Positions 51,144 to 60,382 of a DNA stretch of 64,000 bases are shown here, one piece after another (the first letter of the stretch is position 1; every line of letters starts with the position of its first letter). A program made the translations under genes and the position numbers. The notes below the pieces were generated by a model. That model did not search any database, had not been told where the DNA came from, and was given only the letters and a program-made list of their open reading frames with translations. Source of the stretch: Bacteroides sp. UBA7333. Its GTDB lineage: Bacteria; Bacteroidota; Bacteroidia; Bacteroidales; Bacteroidaceae. The stretch lies in contig DKPN01000027.1 in NCBI GenBank assembly GCA_002471195.1, positions 34,495 through 98,494 of the forward strand. The letters run 5' to 3'.

Positions 51144-54100
51144 ATGAAACAGTACAAAACCGTAAACAACCTGGTGGGTTGGATAACTTTCATCATAGCT
51201 GCCACTGTTTATTGCCTTACAATCGAACCTACGGCGAGCTTTTGGGATTGTCCCGAGTTTATTACTACAGGCTACAAACTAGAGGTAGGCCATCCTCCCG
51301 GAGCCCCCTTCTTTATGCTAACAGCCAATCTGTTTTCTCAATTTGCTTCGGATGTTACAACAGTAGCCAAAATGGTGAATATAATGAGCGCCTTGATGAG
51401 TGCCGCATGTATCCTGTTCTTATTCTGGACCATCACACATTTAGTTAGAAAACTGGTTATTAAAGACGAAAACAATATTACTTCAGCACAGTTATTAACC
51501 ATTATGGGTAGCGGTTTAGTTGGTGCTTTGGCCTATACATTCAGCGACACCTTTTGGTTTAGTGCAGTCGAAGGCGAAGTATACGCCTTCTCCTCACTCT
51601 TTACAGCAGCGGTATTTTGGTTGATATTAAAATGGGAAGACGTAGCCGATCAACCTCACTCTGATCGTTGGATTATCTTAATTGCCTATTTTACAGGGCT
51701 AAGTATTGGTGTCCATCTACTTAACCTTTTATGTTTACCGGCTATTGTACTGGTATATTACTTCAAAAAAGTGCCAAATGCAAATGCAAAAGGTTCATTG
51801 CTCGCACTTATAGCATCGGGGCTTTTAGTAGGAATCGTGCTGTATGGCATCGTTCCCGGTGTTGTAAAAGTAGGTGGCATATTCGAACTATTCTTTGTCA
51901 ACACACTAGGAATGAGTTTCAACTCGGGCGTTATCGCTTATATCATTGTATTGGCAGGCATTTTAATTTGGAGTGTATACGAAACCTATACCGATAGAAG
52001 TCGCACACGAATGAACCTATCTTTCATGGCTACCATCATGATGTTGGGTATTCCATTTTACGGACATGGAGCTACGGCTATCATCATCGGAATTATAGTA
52101 TTAGGCCTTCTGGGCTTTTATCTGTTTGCCAAGGCAATTGATAAAAAATATCAAATGTCAGCACGCAGCATGAATACTATCATGATATGTACAATGATGA
52201 TTATGATTGGTTATTCATCGTATGCAGTTATCGTGATACGTTCAATAGCCAACACTCCAATGGATCAAAACTCACCCGAAGACATTTTTACATTAGGTGA
52301 TTACTTAAACCGTGAGCAGTACGGTACTCGCCCTTTATTTTACGGTCCTGCCTATTCATCTAAAGTCGAGTTGGAGGTACAAGATGGCTATTGTGTACCA
52401 GTGGTAAGTAGTAGCAGTACCAAATACATCCGTAAAGAAAAAACATCGGAAAATGAAAAAGATCAATATGTTGAGATACCCGGACGCATGGAGTATAAAT
52501 ATGCGCAAAACATGTTATTTCCGCGTATGTATAGCCAAGCACACGAAGCACAATATAAAGGTTGGGTCGATGTGAAAGGCAATCCCGTTCCATACGACCA
52601 ATGCGGCGAAACCATTATGGTTAGTATGCCTTCACAATGGGATAATATCAAGTTTTTCTTCCGCTATCAACTTAACTTCATGTACTGGCGCTACTTTATG
52701 TGGAACTTTGCCGGACGTCAAAACGATATACAAGGCAATGGCGAAATTGAAAACGGTAATTGGATTACAGGCTTCCCATTCATTGACAATTTATTAGTAG
52801 GCAATCAAGAACTATTGCCACAAGATGCCCTACAAAACAAAGGACGCAACGTATTCTATTGCTTTCCTCTATTATTGGGTATATTTGGCCTATTATGGCA
52901 AGCCTATCGTGGTCAGAAAGGTATACAACAGTTTTGGGTGGTATTTTTCTTATTCTTCATGACGGGTATTGCGATTGTACTTTACCTAAATCAAACCCCT
53001 ACCCAACCGCGTGAGCGAGACTATGCATATGCAGCGTCATTCTATGCCTTTGCTATATGGATTGGTATGGGTGTGGCTGGTATTATTCATTTCTTAAGCC
53101 GATATATAAAAAGACAAGACACATTACTAGCAGGTGGTGTGTCGGCTATATGTCTTTTGGTTCCTATCCAAATGGCAAGTCAAACATGGGACGATCACGA
53201 TCGTAGCGACCGTTATGTAGCACGCGATTTTGGCCAAAATTACTTAATGTCATTGCAAGACGAAGGCAATCCAATCATCTTTACAAATGGCGATAACGAT
53301 ACCTTCCCATTGTGGTATGCACAAGAAACAGAAGATATTCGTACCGATGCCCGTACTTGTAACTTAAGTTACCTACAAACCGACTGGTATATCGATCAAA
53401 TGAAACGTCCGGCATACGATTCTCCATCGCTTCCTATCACATGGGACCGTGTAGAATATGTAGAAGGAACCAATGAGTACATCCCTATTCGTCCAGAGAT
53501 TAAAAAACAGATCGATGCCATGTATGAACAAGCTGCCGGAAACCCGGAAATGGCTAAAAACATACGCAATGAGTTTGGAGATAATCCTTATGAATTAAAA
53601 AATATATTGAAATATTGGGTACGTTCTGATAAAGAAGGATTGAGAGTGATCCCAACCGATAGCATTGTTATTAAATTGGATAAAGAAGCCATTCGACGTA
53701 GCGGAATGAAGATTCCTGCTGCCCTAGGCGATTCTATTCCCGACTATATGAGTATTTCATTAAAAGGGAAACGCGCATTATACAAAAGCGAATTAATGAT
53801 GCTCGAAATGTTGGCTAATGCTAATTGGGAGCGACCAATGTATATGGCAATTACCGTAGGTGGCGACAATCGTTTGGGTATGGACAAGCATTTTATTCAA
53901 GAGGGTTTAGCCTCTCGTTTTACACCATTCAATTCGCAAGAACTAGGAGCAACTATCGACAGCGAAAAGATGTATGACAACCTGATGAATAAGTTTAAGT
54001 TTGGTGGCATCAATAAACCAGGCATTTACTTAGACGAAAATACCTTGCGCATGGCATTCACCCACCGTCGTATTTTTACTCAGCTTGCAGAACAACTGAT

Positions 54101-54476
54101 TAAAGAGGGACAAAATGATAAAGCCATCGAAGTGTTAGATTATGCCGAAGTAAATATCCCCAATTACAATGTACCTTACGATTGGGCAAATGGGTCGTTG
54201 CAAATGGCCGAAATGTATTATCGCTTAGGACAGAGTGCTAAAGCCAATGCCATTGTCGAAAATTTAGCTAACAAAGCAGTCGAATACATTACTTGGTATT
54301 TGTCATTGAAAGATAATCACTTCTTTATTTCAACACGCGAAGTAGAATATCACTTGGCTCTATTAAGCGAAGAGGTAAAAGTAATGGATAAGTACAATAA
54401 AGAGTTGGCCGACATATATGATGAGAAGCTAAATGAATTGTATAACTTATTTGTGAGCCGCGCAAAAAGACGATAA
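51144..54476 (+). CDS. DUF2723 family large membrane protein (candidate protein O-glycosyltransferase)
   Basis: The 1110-residue protein has an N-terminal membrane part with about 12 hydrophobic helices (residues about 10-420 and 570-690) and a C-terminal soluble region with TPR-like helices near the end ('KAIEVLDYAEVNIPNYNVPYDWANGSLQMAEMYYRLGQ'). The DUF2723 signature is the first extracytoplasmic loop 'TIEPTASFWDCPEFITTGYKLEVGHPPGAPFFML' near residues 25-58. DUF2723 also occurs in human TMEM260, an O-mannosyltransferase with a GT-C-like fold, so a protein glycosylation role is plausible. It is followed after 2 bp by the deacetylase gene. Confidence 0.85.
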   Translation: MKQYKTVNNLVGWITFIIAATVYCLTIEPTASFWDCPEFITTGYKLEVGHPPGAPFFMLTANLFSQFASDVTTVAKMVNIMSALMSAACILFLFWTITHLVRKLVIKDENNITSAQLLTIMGSGLVGALAYTFSDTFWFSAVEGEVYAFSSLFTAAVFWLILKWEDVADQPHSDRWIILIAYFTGLSIGVHLLNLLCLPAIVLVYYFKKVPNANAKGSLLALIASGLLVGIVLYGIVPGVVKVGGIFELFFVNTLGMSFNSGVIAYIIVLAGILIWSVYETYTDRSRTRMNLSFMATIMMLGIPFYGHGATAIIIGIIVLGLLGFYLFAKAIDKKYQMSARSMNTIMICTMMIMIGYSSYAVIVIRSIANTPMDQNSPEDIFTLGDYLNREQYGTRPLFYGPAYSSKVELEVQDGYCVPVVSSSSTKYIRKEKTSENEKDQYVEIPGRMEYKYAQNMLFPRMYSQAHEAQYKGWVDVKGNPVPYDQCGETIMVSMPSQWDNIKFFFRYQLNFMYWRYFMWNFAGRQNDIQGNGEIENGNWITGFPFIDNLLVGNQELLPQDALQNKGRNVFYCFPLLLGIFGLLWQAYRGQKGIQQFWVVFFLFFMTGIAIVLYLNQTPTQPRERDYAYAASFYAFAIWIGMGVAGIIHFLSRYIKRQDTLLAGGVSAICLLVPIQMASQTWDDHDRSDRYVARDFGQNYLMSLQDEGNPIIFTNGDNDTFPLWYAQETEDIRTDARTCNLSYLQTDWYIDQMKRPAYDSPSLPITWDRVEYVEGTNEYIPIRPEIKKQIDAMYEQAAGNPEMAKNIRNEFGDNPYELKNILKYWVRSDKEGLRVIPTDSIVIKLDKEAIRRSGMKIPAALGDSIPDYMSISLKGKRALYKSELMMLEMLANANWERPMYMAITVGGDNRLGMDKHFIQEGLASRFTPFNSQELGATIDSEKMYDNLMNKFKFGGINKPGIYLDENTLRMAFTHRRIFTQLAEQLIKEGQNDKAIEVLDYAEVNIPNYNVPYDWANGSLQMAEMYYRLGQSAKANAIVENLANKAVEYITWYLSLKDNHFFISTREVEYHLALLSEEVKVMDKYNKELADIYDEKLNELYNLFVSRAKRR

Positions 54477-54478
54477 AA

Positions 54479-55093
54479 ATGCTGATAGAACAACCGCCTC
54501 TGTTTTACAGGGCACTATATCCACAGGCTGAATTCCGGATGGATCCCAACGATAGATCGGTATATCTGACATTCGATGATGGTCCAATTCCGGAAGTAAC
54601 TCCTTGGGTGCTTAATTTACTGAAAGAGCACAATATCAAAGCTACTTTCTTTATGGTGGGAGATAATATTCGTAAATATCCCGATGTATTTAGAATGGTG
54701 GTCGAAGAGGGACATCGTATTGGAAACCACACATTCAACCATATACAAGGATTACTGTTCCGTACCAAAAATTATATGGCAAACACCGAGTTGGCCAACC
54801 AACAGATGAAAACAGACTTATTCCGTCCACCGCATGGACACATGCGCATCCGGCAATATAATAAGTTGAAGAAGTATTATCGTATCATCATGTGGGATCT
54901 TGTAACGCGCGATTATAGCAAAAAGTTGCAGCCCGAAGAAGTATTGGATAATGTGAAAAGATTTGTCCGTAATGGCTCTATCATCACTTTTCACGATTCG
55001 TTAAAGTCATGGAATAATGGATGCCTTCAATATGCATTGCCCAAGGCCATCGAATATCTTAAACAAGAAGGATATGAATTCAAAGTGTTTTGA
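54479..55093 (+). CDS. Polysaccharide deacetylase family protein
   Basis: The 204-residue NodB-type carbohydrate esterase family 4 protein has the metal site 'YLTFDDGPIPEVT' (DD pair near residues 31-32) and 'GNHTFNHIQG' (HxxxH), followed by 'DLFRPPHGHMR' and 'MWDLVTRDYSK'. All catalytic motifs are present, so it should remove N- or O-acetyl groups from a cell-wall or capsular glycan. No signal peptide is visible, which is unusual for an extracellular substrate. It lies 2 bp after the DUF2723 gene and overlaps queG by 20 bp. Confidence 0.9.
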   Translation: MLIEQPPLFYRALYPQAEFRMDPNDRSVYLTFDDGPIPEVTPWVLNLLKEHNIKATFFMVGDNIRKYPDVFRMVVEEGHRIGNHTFNHIQGLLFRTKNYMANTELANQQMKTDLFRPPHGHMRIRQYNKLKKYYRIIMWDLVTRDYSKKLQPEEVLDNVKRFVRNGSIITFHDSLKSWNNGCLQYALPKAIEYLKQEGYEFKVF

Positions 55094-56012
55094 TGCACAA
55101 CAAATAAAAGCCGAAGCCTTGCGCCTCGGCTTTTCTGCTTGCGGCATAGCAAAAGCCGAAGCAGTATCTATAAACGTAGATAAAGCCTTTTCAAAGTGGC
55201 TCGATGCAAAAAAGCATGCCAACATGCATTACATGTGCAACCATCAAGATAAAAGAATGGATCCGAGATTGCTGATGGAAGGAACTAAAAGTATTATTTC
55301 GGTAGCACTAAACTATTATCCCGCTCAACATTTAGACACTAACGAATACCAATTTGCGTGGTATGCCTATGGAAAAGACTATCATGATGTGATGAAAGCT
55401 AAACTAACCGCTTTAAAAACATATTTAGAATCGATTAGTCCCTACCCCATTCAAAGTAGAATATTTTGCGATACAGCTCCGGTATTAGAACGCTATTGGG
55501 CTTGGAAAGCCGGTTTGGGATGGATTGGAAAAAACACACAACTGATTATTCCGAAAGCGGGATCAAGTTTCTTTTTAGGCGAAATATTCATTGATGCGGA
55601 TGCATCACAATACGACACACCCCTACCCAATCGATGCGGAAGCTGCACCAACTGTATCGATCACTGTCCAACAAATGCATTAGAAGCCCCATTTACGCTC
55701 AATTCGGCACGATGTTTATCCTATCTAACCATAGAGCATCGAGAAGATATTCCGCTGTCAGAAGCCCAAAAAATGGGTAAAAAGATATATGGTTGCGACG
55801 ATTGTCAACGTGCATGTCCTTGGAATCGGTTTGCAACCCCATGTCAAACCCAGGAATTCTATCCGAACGACACTTTTTTGCAAATGAAAAAAGAAGATTG
55901 GAATGCCTTGACAGAAGATCAATATAAGCTAATTTTCAAAGGGAGTGCAGTGAAGAGGGCCAAATATTCCGGAATAATGCGCAATATTAAAGCAGTGCAA
56001 AAGGAAGATTGA
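55074..56012 (+). CDS. queG: Epoxyqueuosine reductase
   Basis: QueG reduces epoxyqueuosine to queuosine, the last step of tRNA wobble-base modification, using cobalamin and two 4Fe-4S clusters. The product of about 312 residues has 'GFSACGIAKAEAV', 'YAYGKDYHDVMKAKL', 'AWKAGLGWIGKNTQLI', and the cluster motifs 'CGSCTNCIDHCPTNAL' and 'GCDDCQRACPWN'. The frame opens at 55017, but the ATG at 55074 gives a normal N-terminus and limits overlap with the deacetylase gene to 20 bp. It is the last gene of the DUF2723 unit. Confidence 0.95.
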   Translation: MNSKCFDAQQIKAEALRLGFSACGIAKAEAVSINVDKAFSKWLDAKKHANMHYMCNHQDKRMDPRLLMEGTKSIISVALNYYPAQHLDTNEYQFAWYAYGKDYHDVMKAKLTALKTYLESISPYPIQSRIFCDTAPVLERYWAWKAGLGWIGKNTQLIIPKAGSSFFLGEIFIDADASQYDTPLPNRCGSCTNCIDHCPTNALEAPFTLNSARCLSYLTIEHREDIPLSEAQKMGKKIYGCDDCQRACPWNRFATPCQTQEFYPNDTFLQMKKEDWNALTEDQYKLIFKGSAVKRAKYSGIMRNIKAVQKED

Positions 56013-56066
56013 TTTCATCGATTACCTTCTCAATGTTGCGTTTTATAATAATCGGCCATCGTGACT

Positions 56067-57314
56067 TCATTGTAGAGTTACTACTAAAGGTTCGTTCAAC
56101 GCTTTTGCCCTATCACAAATATATTGATCCCACTGCTGCGAAGTGGCTATATCACCTTTACTCCATGCCGAACCAAAATAATAGATATACTCAGTATCGG
56201 GCATGTATTCGCTAATGGCTAAAACATGCCCATAGGCTTCACCTCGATATATATCTTTCTCTTCTCTACTAAACCATTGGGCTTTGGCTTCCAGCAATGA
56301 CTCTGGAAAAACTGCGCCTACAAATATCTTCCCATTATCTTCATTTGCATTTTCGGTAGGGTCTACATAGGTAATGTATCCCTGCATTTTATTAGCCATA
56401 AACTGCGCCACACCTTGGGGTTCGTGCAAAACCAATCCGGTAGCTATCTGCGTAGGTACTGTTAGATTTTCATAAGTAATCACGGCTCTGTTCAAGTAAG
56501 AATAAGCATCTAATGAGATGATTCGTTTTTCTACTATCTCTTTATCATTGTCGATGCTAAATGGTTAGTAGGTAAGTTGCACTGTAAAACGCAACGGACC
56601 ATTATCGAGAATTTCATGTTCGGCAAAAGCATAAGGATAAATCAAACTATCCCCTTTCATCAAACCATTAGCACCACCACCGAGTGTAGGTCCCACTTTA
56701 TAACAATCCATGCCATTTCCATGATCTATATGATAAGAAACCGTACGATAGAAACTATCTGCTGCGGCTGCATTTATAGCCCTTAATTCCGCCATTTTTG
56801 TTTGTGTTTCCTCTCCTATTTCGGCCTCGTATCTGGCTTCTACCACCAAGTCGGTAGTATTATTCTTTGTCCAGATATCATAACCGTAAGCCTTCTCACC
56901 ACTTTGCTGTAAAGCTGGGCCATAAGCCCTATAAGCCATTTTGTCATTTTCCCAAGCTAAATCGTCTTTTCGTTGTGGATAGAATTGTCCATGAACCAAA
57001 GTAGAAAAGATATCGGGAGTACCCGACTGTATTATTAAATCAACAGATTGTTGTGCAGCCACTGTCACTGGAAAAATCAATGAACCATTATATGTAATTT
57101 GATAGGGCAACTGTTCGCCTTTCGACGATAATATCACTATTTGAGTGGTGTCATCCAAGTTTAAATACTCATCTATCGATTGCATGGATAGTTCTACCAT
57201 CTCATGTGTGCGATTAATATCCGAATTATTCGATATGTTCACATATACGTATTCTTTTTTAGAACACGAAACAATCATTAGGGCTATCGCCACAATGGAT
57301 AAGAGTTTGTTCAT
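56067..57314 (-). pseudogene. DUF4861 lipoprotein gene interrupted by one in-frame stop
   Basis: Two reading frames on the minus strand are one gene. The upstream part (57314-56565, 249 residues) has a lipoprotein signal ('LLSIVAIALMIVSC') and ends 'PLRFTVQLTY' at a TAA (56565-56567). Immediately after, in the same frame, the sequence continues 'PFSIDNDKEIVEKRIISLDAYSYLNRAVITYENLTVPT' and runs to 56067 (further 142 residues after the next ATG). The joined length of about 414 residues is normal for DUF4861, a family of unknown function. Only one base change is needed to restore the frame. It is either a recent nonsense mutation, a sequencing error, or read-through. Confidence 0.8.
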
Positions 57315-57490
57315 GATATATTAAATTTGATAAAGATACATCAACGATAAGATGCAGATTATTCTTTACAAATGTATCATTAAAAACAAAAAACATAACC
57401 AATCGGAGCGTAAATATTATCAAACGATAGAGAGATCAATTGAACTAATTGTAAAACCAACGGAAGGAAACAGAATTTTCATAAAAATAA

Positions 57491-57522
57491 AAAACGCTCC
57501 GAAGAAATCTTCGAAGCGTTTT
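57491..57522. terminator. Terminator downstream of tRNA-Gln
   Basis: AAAACGCTCCGAAG (57491-57504) pairs with CTTCGAAGCGTTTT (57509-57522) with one mismatch; on the minus strand it is followed by a T-rich tract. It ends the tRNA transcript and may act in both directions. Confidence 0.8.
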
Positions 57523-57530
57523 TCTTTTTG

Positions 57531-57601
57531 TTGGTCCACCAGGATTCGAACCTAGACAAACAGTACCAAAAACTGTTGTGCTACCATTACACCATGGACC
57601 A
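57531..57601 (-). tRNA. tRNA-Gln (anticodon UUG)
   Basis: The minus strand folds into a cloverleaf of 71 nt. The acceptor TGGTCCA pairs with TGGACCA, with discriminator A; the anticodon stem ACAGT/ACTGT holds the loop TTTTGGT with anticodon TTG (57567-57569); the T-arm CTAGG-TTCGAAT-CCTGG is typical. CCA is not encoded. It has a promoter of its own and lies downstream of tyrS. Confidence 0.95.
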
Positions 57602-57631
57602 AACTTGTTGTGCTCTCTCTCAAAAGCGTTG

Positions 57632-57663
57632 CAAAGATATGGAGATTGTTTTAAATCTCCAAA
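57632..57663 (-). promoter_or_regulatory. Promoter of tRNA-Gln (TTTG-N20-TATCTTTG)
   Basis: On the minus strand the -33 element TTTG (57660-57663) and the -7 element TATCTTTG (57632-57639) are separated by 20 bp, an exact match to the Bacteroidetes promoter layout. The -7 element lies 30 bp before the tRNA 5' end, inside the 79-bp gap that separates it from the tyrS stop. Confidence 0.75.
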
Positions 57664-57680
57664 TCTTTTCTGCATTTTTT

Positions 57681-58973
57681 TTATTTAGCAATGATCAAAT
57701 AATAGTTCTTTTTGCCTTTTTGAACAAGTAAGTACTTGTTATTCAATAAGTCATCAGAAGTAATATTTTTTTCGAAAGAAGCTAATTTTTCTTTGTTCAA
57801 TGACACACCACCGCTTTGAACCATCTTACGCATTTCGCCTTTTGATGGAAAAACAGGAGCATTTTCAACCAATAGGTCGATTGCTTTTACTCCTTCATTT
57901 AAAGTTTCGCGTGAAATTTCAAATTGAGGTACCCCTTCGAATACTGCCAATAGTGTATTTTCATCCAATTTTTTCAATGCTTCCGAAGTAGCATTACCAA
58001 ATAAGATGTTCGATGCTTCGACAGCAGCATTATAATCTTCTTCAGAGTGAACCATGATAGTCACCTCTTTTGCCAAACGTTTTTGAAGGGTACGCAAATG
58101 AGGAGCTTCGTTTTGTTGAGCTACCAAGTCGTTGATCTCTTCTTTTGTTAACGAAGTAAATATCTTAATATAGCGTTCTGCATCGCTATCGCTTACGTTC
58201 AACCAAAATTGATAGAAGGTATATGGAGTAGTATAACGAGCGTCCAACCACACGTTTCCTGATTCTGTTTTACCAAACTTACCACCATCAGCCTTTGTTA
58301 TCAACGGGCAAGTCAAAGCATACGCTTCTCCCCCATTGGTACGGCGAATCAACTCTGTTCCAGTAGTAATATTACCCCATTGATCAGATCCACCCATTTG
58401 CAATTTACAGCCTCTCTCGCGGTTCAAATGAACATAGTCGTAACCTTGCAACAATTGATAAGTAAATTCAGTAAAAGACAAACCATCGCGTGCCTCGCCG
58501 TTCAAGCGTTTTTTTACTGAGTCTTTAGCCATCATGTAGTTTACAGTGATGTGCTTACCTACTTCACGCGCAAAATCAAGGAAAGTAAAGTCTTTCATCC
58601 AGTCGTAGTTGTTTACTAAATCGGCACGATTAGGAGCATCCGACTCGAAATCGAGGAATTTAGCCAACTGTTTTTTGATACAAGCTTGATTGTGACGTAA
58701 AGTTTCTTCATTCAACAAATTACGTTCTGCCGATTTACCTGAAGGGTCGCCTATCATTCCGGTAGCACCACCAATTAGCGCCAATGGTTTATGACCACAT
58801 CGTTGAAGGTGACGAAGCATCATCACACCGCAAAGGTGACCGATATGTAGTGAATCGGCTGTAGGATCGATACCTAAATATGCCGTAACTTGTTCTTTTT
58901 GTAATAATTCTTCTGTGCCGGGCATCATGTCATGCAACATGCCACGCCATCTTAATTCTTCTACAAAGTTCAT
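57681..58973 (-). CDS. tyrS: Tyrosyl-tRNA synthetase
   Basis: This class I synthetase of 430 residues charges tRNA-Tyr. It has the HIGH-type motif 'DSLHIGHLCGVMMLRHLQRCGHKPLALIGGATGMIGDPSGKSAER', the tyrosine-binding 'LQGYDYVHLNRERGCKLQMGGSDQWGNI', the KMSKS-type 'KFGKTESGNVWLD', and a C-terminal S4 RNA-binding domain ('VQSGGVSLNKEKLASFEKNI'). Length is normal. A TACTTTTG element (59009-59016) lies 36 bp ahead, so it has its own promoter besides any read-through from tatD. Confidence 0.98.
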   Translation of the reverse strand: MNFVEELRWRGMLHDMMPGTEELLQKEQVTAYLGIDPTADSLHIGHLCGVMMLRHLQRCGHKPLALIGGATGMIGDPSGKSAERNLLNEETLRHNQACIKKQLAKFLDFESDAPNRADLVNNYDWMKDFTFLDFAREVGKHITVNYMMAKDSVKKRLNGEARDGLSFTEFTYQLLQGYDYVHLNRERGCKLQMGGSDQWGNITTGTELIRRTNGGEAYALTCPLITKADGGKFGKTESGNVWLDARYTTPYTFYQFWLNVSDSDAERYIKIFTSLTKEEINDLVAQQNEAPHLRTLQKRLAKEVTIMVHSEEDYNAAVEASNILFGNATSEALKKLDENTLLAVFEGVPQFEISRETLNEGVKAIDLLVENAPVFPSKGEMRKMVQSGGVSLNKEKLASFEKNITSDDLLNNKYLLVQKGKKNYYLIIAK

Positions 58974-59008
58974 CGTAATGATAATTTGTTAATGATTTAC
59001 TGAATGGG

Positions 59009-59016
59009 CAAAAGTA
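59009..59016 (-). promoter_or_regulatory. Predicted -7 element of tyrS
   Basis: TACTTTTG on the minus strand, matching TAnnTTTG, 36 bp ahead of the ATG. Confidence 0.5.
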
Positions 59017-59042
59017 CGACTCTTTATTTGAACAAACAACTG

Positions 59043-59684
59043 TTAGCCATTAAAAAACACTTTATCAGTGTTTTGCCTTACTTTGTCTATTAAAACATCG
59101 GTAGGCAATAAAAGGTTTTTTGCAACCGATTGATACGTTTGCACGATGGATGTTTCCGATTCATCGGTCTCAAAAAAAAGCCGATCGAGGGGTATTGAAG
59201 AGATGGAGTTTTCGTTATAAAGAGCCCCTATAGATAGATAAAAGCCCTCTTTTATATATTGCTGAGCCAATTGTGGTTTACCTCTGAACCCATGAACAAT
59301 CCATGTGTTGGTAGGTTTCAACTCCGATTTTAGTTGCATCATTTCGTTGTGTGCCTTTACCACATGCAGTATCAAAGGTAGTTTTAACGATTGAGCCAAA
59401 TGGGCTTGAAACATAAATGCCTCCATTTGCAAGGACCAAGGTGTAAGAGAGGTTTTATCTAATCCGGCTTCGCCAATAGCTACTACCTGAGGCAACTGCA
59501 CTACCCTTTCGAGTTCTGTTTTTTGCCAATCAAGTGTCGATGCTTGCAGATACCACGGATGCAAACCCGCAGAGGCATATTTCACTTCCGGAATGAGATC
59601 GAAACAACCGGGCATACTGTTCCAAATAGCCGTATCTTTACGAACCGGCAAATGATGGGTATGTATGTCTAATATGGTAGTCAT
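59043..59684 (-). CDS. TatD family metal-dependent hydrolase (short form)
   Basis: The 213-residue protein has the TatD DNase-type metal site: 'ILDIHTHH' (HxH), 'IGEAGLD' (Glu), 'LILHVVKAHNEM' (His), 'WIVHGFRGKPQLAQQYIKEGFYLSIG' (His), and 'LFFETDES' (Asp). All ligands are present although the protein is 40-50 residues shorter than usual TatD, with shortened loops. It probably has a 3'-5' nuclease or other phosphoesterase role. It lies 12 bp after yidD on the same strand and may be cotranscribed with rnpA and yidD. Confidence 0.88.
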   Translation of the reverse strand: MTTILDIHTHHLPVRKDTAIWNSMPGCFDLIPEVKYASAGLHPWYLQASTLDWQKTELERVVQLPQVVAIGEAGLDKTSLTPWSLQMEAFMFQAHLAQSLKLPLILHVVKAHNEMMQLKSELKPTNTWIVHGFRGKPQLAQQYIKEGFYLSIGALYNENSISSIPLDRLFFETDESETSIVQTYQSVAKNLLLPTDVLIDKVRQNTDKVFFNG

Positions 59685-59695
59685 AACGATTCATT

Positions 59696-59917
59696 TTATG
59701 GCACCGGATCGTAACCCGAACCACCCCACGGATGACAACGTAATATTCGTTTTACAGAAAATAGCATACCTTTAAAAGGACCGTGTTTTTTAATAGCTTC
59801 AATGGCATATTGCGAACAGGTGGGTGTATAACGGCACGAAGCAGAGGTATGGGGCGAAATACAAGCCCTATAAAAGTAGATGGGTGCAAGCAGTATGTAT
59901 GACAATGCTTTTTTCAT
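59696..59917 (-). CDS. yidD: Membrane protein insertion efficiency factor YidD
   Basis: YidD assists YidC-dependent insertion of membrane proteins. The 73-residue protein has the family pattern 'PIYFYRACISPHTSASCRYTPTCSQYAIEAIKKHGPFKG' with the Cys residues, and ends 'RCHPWGGSGYDPVP'. Its start overlaps the rnpA stop by 4 bp, so they are translationally coupled, the classical rnpA-yidD pairing. Confidence 0.97.
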   Translation of the reverse strand: MKKALSYILLAPIYFYRACISPHTSASCRYTPTCSQYAIEAIKKHGPFKGMLFSVKRILRCHPWGGSGYDPVP

Positions 59918-60297
59918 GGCAATTTTTCGACCATACGGGCCAAAAGAGTCTGAATCTTCGCCTCTATCTCCTGCGTAGAAACAATCTCGTCAGAGAGATA
60001 AATAAAAGCCATAGCAACACTATAGTTTTTTGTTTCTAGCAACTGAAATAGTTCGCTTTTATTTTTTCGATAACCTTCCCGAATCTGACGTTTCACTAAA
60101 TTGCGTTTAACAGCACGTTTAAATCGTTTTTTAGGCACACTAATCAAGATGGAGGCAGGTGTTTCTGTTTTATCGGTCATCATATATACCACACGCAAAG
60201 GATAGACAGAAAATGATTTCGACATTCCGCCGGTAAACATTTTATCTACTACTATTTTACTGCACAATCGCTCCGATTTTGGTAAAGTTTGACCCAT
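59914..60297 (-). CDS. rnpA: Ribonuclease P protein component
   Basis: RnpA is the protein subunit of RNase P, which matures tRNA 5' ends. The 127-residue product has the family start 'LPKSERLCSKIVVDKMF' and the RNR motif 'SVPKKRFKRAVKRNLVKRQIREGYR' near residues 70-95. A start five codons upstream (60312) is possible, but 'MGQTLPKSERL' is the usual N-terminus. It follows hemD after 85 bp on the same strand and is coupled to yidD. Confidence 0.95.
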   Translation of the reverse strand: MGQTLPKSERLCSKIVVDKMFTGGMSKSFSVYPLRVVYMMTDKTETPASILISVPKKRFKRAVKRNLVKRQIREGYRKNKSELFQLLETKNYSVAMAFIYLSDEIVSTQEIEAKIQTLLARMVEKLP

Positions 60298-60382
60298 ATT
60301 ATTATATAACAAAATACAGATTTACAACTATAACAAACCAACAGGTCTGTAAGTTGCAAATCTGTATATCAATATTGTTTAA

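Noticed and set aside
55017..55073. Upstream start for queG
   Set aside because: It lies within the conserved end of the deacetylase gene; the ATG at 55074 gives the normal N-terminus.
57445..57675. 76-codon minus-strand frame
   Set aside because: It runs through the tRNA-Gln gene and its terminator; the 'CNGSTTVFGTVCLGSNPGG' stretch is translated tRNA.
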